The translations under genes and the position numbers were made by a program. DNA of 9,840 nt, taken from Acidobacteriota bacterium. Lineage in GTDB: Bacteria > Acidobacteriota > Aminicenantia > UBA2199. Positions 7,000 to 9,840 of the stretch are shown piece by piece; within the stretch, counting starts at the first letter, position 1, and each line of letters opens with the position of its first letter. The notes beneath the pieces are model-generated. The model saw nothing but the letters and a program-made list of their open reading frames with translations, had not been told where the DNA came from and ran no database searches. The stretch spans positions 1-9,840 of the forward strand of contig JAKAGC010000092.1 of NCBI GenBank assembly GCA_021817755.1, in the 5' to 3' direction.

Positions 7000-8205
7000 T
7001 TACATTCCCATCCGTTTTTTTGCTTTTGCAACCAGGTCTTCAAATTCCTGGTTAACTTTTTTGAGTTCTTCTTCCAGTTTTTTGCTTTCGTCATTTTTAG
7101 GTGTGGCAGATGAAGAAGATGCGCCGGATTTTAAAGCTTCGATCTTTTTTTCCAGTTTTTTAATTTTATCCAGTTCATATTGAGGTGCTTCGATATCCTG
7201 TGATTCATATTCTTTTCTTAAGCGGCGTTGTTCTTTTCTCAGTTCTTTTTCGATTCGTGCGATTTCTACTTCGTTTTTCTTTGAAGAATCCTGTTGAGTT
7301 CCGACTGTGGCGTTATATTTTTTGATCCTATCATTGGTACCATATTTTTCATACAGTTGATAACGGGCCGTATCCATACAGGTTTTCGCATTTGCGGAGC
7401 TTCCTTCTTTGGAATAAAGTATACTTGCATCCAGAAAGGCATCGATGACGTTATCCGCTAATGCTTTGTTCTTTTTAGCTTTAATTCCATAAATTTCTGC
7501 TATTTTGCTAGCATAAACCGCTTTTTTCCCTTTATTGTTTAGTGCCTGGAATTCATTTAAAGCAGCGTCATATTTATCTGCTTTAAATAATGCATTGGCA
7601 TAAGTTTTATGGATTTCTTCATTAGCTTTATCGGCAGCAGGTAACTGTTGGTAATAGGAGATAGCTGCACTGTAATCAGACAGAGAAAAATGATATTTAA
7701 TCTGCTGTTCAGGACTCATCTTTTTCGGAGGAGGACCTGCAAGTTGAGCTTTAAGCTTCCGGGCTTCATCAAGAACATCGTCGAGGTTTTTTGTTTCGGC
7801 AAACGAGATTGCCTTATCGACGTAGTCGTTTCCTTTATCAAGGTTGAAGACCGATCCTTTTTTGTTTCCATAAGCATTGGCCAAGATCAATAATAATCTG
7901 CCGTGTTCAGCATCCCCCAATTCCATCTTTAAGGCCTTTTCTCCATATTGTACTGCCTGGCTGCAATCGTTTAATAATAGTGATTCCATTGCCACGTTGT
8001 AATATGCTAAAACCGTCCATTTAGATGATGTTTCAGGAAATTTTTGAATATAGGCTTTTAAGGCACTAATTTTTTCTGCTCCCTTCTTTATTGAAGCTGC
8101 TACAAATTCTTGTGTCCGTGCCACTTCCTTGTCAGCATCGCTTTGTGCTAAACAGGGAAGAATAATCAACGACATAAACACCAAAACAAAAATAAGTTTT
8201 TTCAT
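7000..8205 (-). CDS. Exported TPR-like repeat protein with coiled-coil tail
   Basis: Predicted 401 residues. The start at 8205 is chosen because AAGGAG (8212-8217) sits 6 bases upstream and MKKLIFVLVF begins a typical signal peptide; an in-frame TTG at 8220 lies in front of that site. The hydrophobic core is 4-17, with likely cleavage after CLA (residue 20). The Cys at 18 follows Pro and is not a good lipobox, so a soluble periplasmic or surface protein is more likely than a lipoprotein. Residues about 30-290 are helix pairs of tetratricopeptide type, for example AVQYGEKALKM (84-94) and IHKTYANALFKADKYDAALN (198-217), with a Pro-rich break at 158-160. Two highly charged coiled-coil segments follow (about 310-358 and 372-398), joined by a Ser-rich linker (360-368). 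Such repeats usually scaffold protein contacts. I do not recognise the protein and assign no specific role. It has its own promoter and terminator, so it is monocistronic. Confidence 0.9.
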   Translation of the reverse strand: MKKLIFVLVFMSLIILPCLAQSDADKEVARTQEFVAASIKKGAEKISALKAYIQKFPETSSKWTVLAYYNVAMESLLLNDCSQAVQYGEKALKMELGDAEHGRLLLILANAYGNKKGSVFNLDKGNDYVDKAISFAETKNLDDVLDEARKLKAQLAGPPPKKMSPEQQIKYHFSLSDYSAAISYYQQLPAADKANEEIHKTYANALFKADKYDAALNEFQALNNKGKKAVYASKIAEIYGIKAKKNKALADNVIDAFLDASILYSKEGSSANAKTCMDTARYQLYEKYGTNDRIKKYNATVGTQQDSSKKNEVEIARIEKELRKEQRRLRKEYESQDIEAPQYELDKIKKLEKKIEALKSGASSSSATPKNDESKKLEEELKKVNQEFEDLVAKAKKRMGM

Positions 8206-8210
8206 TGTTT

Positions 8211-8217
8211 TCTCCTT
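8211..8217 (-). promoter_or_regulatory. Ribosome binding site deciding the start of the TPR-like gene
   Basis: AAGGAGA on the minus strand is placed correctly for the ATG at 8205. It overlaps the coding sequence that a TTG start at 8220 would require, which argues against that longer form. Confidence 0.85.
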
Positions 8218-8243
8218 CAAATAGTTTTATTCGTTGAGTCTTT

Positions 8244-8272
8244 ATTCTACAAAAAAATCGAGTAGAAAGCAA
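8244..8272 (-). promoter_or_regulatory. Sigma-70-type promoter of the TPR-like gene
   Basis: On the minus strand TTGCTT (8267-8272) and TAGAAT (8244-8249) are separated by exactly 17 bases. Transcription would begin near 8237, giving a leader of about 32 bases that contains the Shine-Dalgarno sequence. It is the best promoter match in the window. Confidence 0.65.
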
Positions 8273-8334
8273 GCCATTTTTCTCAATAGGGACAAATTTA
8301 TACAATTTTTGAATATGAATAAGAATACATACAC

Positions 8335-8363
8335 TTTACGAGAAATTCAAGTTATGATAATAT
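8335..8363 (+). promoter_or_regulatory. Candidate promoter of uvrA
   Basis: TTTACG (8335-8340) and TAATAT (8358-8363) are 17 bases apart, each matching 4 of 6 consensus bases. An overlapping alternative -10 is GATAAT at 8356-8361. Either would start transcription at about 8368-8373, at or just before the uvrA start codon. No SOS (LexA) box of the CTGT-N8-ACAG or GAAC-N4-GTTC type is visible in this gap. Confidence 0.35.
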
Positions 8364-8372
8364 GTTGATATC

Positions 8373-9840
8373 ATGCAGAACATTGAAATTTTCGGAGCAA
8401 GTACACATAATTTAAAGAATCTCAATCTTATGATTCCCAAAAAACACTTAGTTTGTGTTACAGGTGTATCCGGGTCAGGAAAATCTACTCTTGCATTCGA
8501 TACTTTATTCAAAGAGGGACAACGAAAATACCTGGAATCTCTTTCGATATATGCCCGGCAATTTATTAAACCTTTAAAAAAACCCAATGTACAATCCATC
8601 CGCGGAATATCACCTACTATTTCTATCGATCAAAAAAATTCCTCATATTTTTATAATTCCACTGTCGGAACCATTTCCGAAGTAAGCCATTACCTGCGAT
8701 TACTTTATGCTCGCCTCGGAGAGGCCCATTGTCCCCAGTGTGGAAGAATTCTTAAAAGTTATTCATCCGGTACGGTAACCGATTATATTTTCCGTGAGTT
8801 TGGAGAAAAGTTTGTTTATATTTATGCTCCTATTGTAAAAAATAGAAAAGGCTCATATAAAGCGCTCCTGGAAAAATACCTGAAACGGGGATTCCTGAAA
8901 GCATTGATCGATAAAACTATTTTTTATTTAGATGATCTACCTCAATTGGATAGAAATACACCCCATAATATATCCATTCTAATCGATGCCGTCAGAATTA
9001 CTCCCGACAATAGGAAACAGGCCGATGAAAGTATTACACTTGCTTTTTTTGAAAGCGGAGGGGAAATAATCCTGATAAATGATAATAATGAATACTTCTT
9101 TTCTAATAAGTTATATTGCTTACATTGTAATATTTCCGTTCAGGAACCCCAACCTGCTACGTTTTCCATTAATTCTCCTATTGCCGTATGCAGCAACTGT
9201 AATGGTAGGGGAGAGACTGAGCCCGGTCATTCTTGTAATTTATGTAAAGGCAGCGGGTTTAATCCATGGGCTTTATCCTTTTATTTCCGGGGTAAAACCA
9301 TTCATGACCTCGGTGAGATTGAAATACATGACCTGTTGAGATTCTTTTATGATTTGAGAATCGATGAGAGTGAAAAACCTGTACTCGAACCTATTTTACC
9401 ACAAATAATCCAGCGTCTTGATTCCGTTGTCAAATTAAACCTCGGTTATATTACATTGAATCGTAAAATCAACACACTTTCAGGTGGAGAATTACAACGC
9501 ACCCGGCTAGTTTCCCAAATCGGGTTCCGTCTTAGCGGTATTATCTATATACTCGATGAACCTTCTATTGGACTTCATATAACTGAACAAGAGAATTTAC
9601 TTCGTATTCTCCATGAATTGAAAGAGAATGATAACTCCGTCATATTGGTTGAACACGATGGATTTACAATCCGTTCTTCTGATTATATAGTGGACCTCGG
9701 TCCGGGTGCCGGTGAAAAAGGGGGATATCTGACCTATTGCGGTTGGTATAACGATTTTCATCAAGCAGAACATTCTTTGACCGCAGATTATATCTTTCAC
9801 CGAAAAGAGGTTCGAGTTGAAAAAAAGTATCAAAATCCTG
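8373..9840 (+). CDS. uvrA: UvrA excinuclease subunit, first half, lacking the insertion domain (partial)
   Basis: DNA damage-sensing ATPase of nucleotide excision repair that loads UvrB. 489 codons are visible; the second ATPase half is outside the window. Walker A is GVSGSGKST (31-39), followed by YLESLSIYARQF. HCPQCG lies near 118. The UvrB-binding domain spans about 121-240 and keeps APIVKNRKG. Zinc-type Cys pairs are at 249/252, 273/276 and 288/291. The signature LSGGE is at 369-373, Walker B ends in Asp395-Glu396, and the switch His is 428. In ordinary UvrA about 110-130 residues (the insertion domain) lie between the CxxCxGxG motif and the next CxxCxG motif; here only 11 residues separate Cys276 from Cys288. 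An in-frame TGA at 8355 fixes ATG 8373 as the first possible ATG. There is no Shine-Dalgarno sequence before it. It could be the cell's only UvrA or a specialised paralogue. Confidence 0.95.
   Translation, partial: MQNIEIFGASTHNLKNLNLMIPKKHLVCVTGVSGSGKSTLAFDTLFKEGQRKYLESLSIYARQFIKPLKKPNVQSIRGISPTISIDQKNSSYFYNSTVGTISEVSHYLRLLYARLGEAHCPQCGRILKSYSSGTVTDYIFREFGEKFVYIYAPIVKNRKGSYKALLEKYLKRGFLKALIDKTIFYLDDLPQLDRNTPHNISILIDAVRITPDNRKQADESITLAFFESGGEIILINDNNEYFFSNKLYCLHCNISVQEPQPATFSINSPIAVCSNCNGRGETEPGHSCNLCKGSGFNPWALSFYFRGKTIHDLGEIEIHDLLRFFYDLRIDESEKPVLEPILPQIIQRLDSVVKLNLGYITLNRKINTLSGGELQRTRLVSQIGFRLSGIIYILDEPSIGLHITEQENLLRILHELKENDNSVILVEHDGFTIRSSDYIVDLGPGAGEKGGYLTYCGWYNDFHQAEHSLTADYIFHRKEVRVEKKYQNP

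Noticed and set aside
8143..8154. Possible lipoprotein Cys at residue 18 of the TPR-like protein
   Set aside because: The preceding residues are Ile-Leu-Pro, and Pro before Cys is not accepted in the usual lipobox; a CLA site for signal peptidase I fits better.
8206..8220. TTG start at 8220 for the TPR-like gene
   Set aside because: The Shine-Dalgarno AAGGAG is placed for ATG 8205 and would be inside the coding sequence; the signal peptide also begins naturally at 8205.
9079..9339. Plus-strand open frame of 86 codons inside uvrA
   Set aside because: It is out of frame with the continuous UvrA coding sequence, which carries the zinc-binding Cys motifs over the same bases.
1..9840. tRNA, rRNA, CRISPR, insertion sequence or riboswitch
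   Set aside because: I saw no cloverleaf, no spaced direct repeats, no transposase frame or terminal inverted repeats, and no long structured leader; all gaps between genes are under 200 bases.

Overview
The window is AT-rich and comes from a diderm (Gram-negative-type) bacterium. It carries an inner-membrane RND efflux pump with a periplasmic adaptor, a protein with a cleavable export signal, and an excinuclease subunit. I cannot fix the lineage from the sequence; a low-GC spirochaete-like or similarly deep-branching diderm would fit, but this is only an impression. There are six protein genes, two of them cut by the window edges. I see no RNA gene, CRISPR array, insertion sequence or phage gene.

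Left block, bases 1 to 6203, minus strand: an efflux operon read right to left. The order is periplasmic adaptor (4908-6203), RND permease A (1598-4870), RND permease B (1-1578, C-terminal half outside the window). Gaps of 37 and 19 bases suggest one transcript. One adaptor with two different tandem permeases recalls MdtABC, where two permeases form a mixed trimer. No outer-membrane channel gene is seen; one may lie beyond the left edge. Permease A has about 57 extra residues, partly hydrophobic, between its two halves, and both permeases depart from the AcrB proton-relay residues.

Middle, bases 6204 to 6999: a short AT-rich divergent promoter region, then a plus-strand gene for a small protein (about 168 aa) of unknown function with an alpha/beta-looking body and a C-terminal membrane anchor. 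A strong hairpin at 6910-6952 ends this gene and also the convergent gene to its right.

Right block, bases 7000 to 9840: a minus-strand gene for an exported helical-repeat (TPR-like) protein with a charged coiled-coil tail and a clear sigma-70-type promoter, then a divergent plus-strand uvrA cut by the right edge. This UvrA keeps its first ATPase half and its UvrB-binding domain but lacks almost the whole insertion domain normally found between the zinc-binding cysteine pairs. It is the most unusual protein feature here. No single new multi-gene system is evident; the efflux operon and the compact UvrA are the points worth following.
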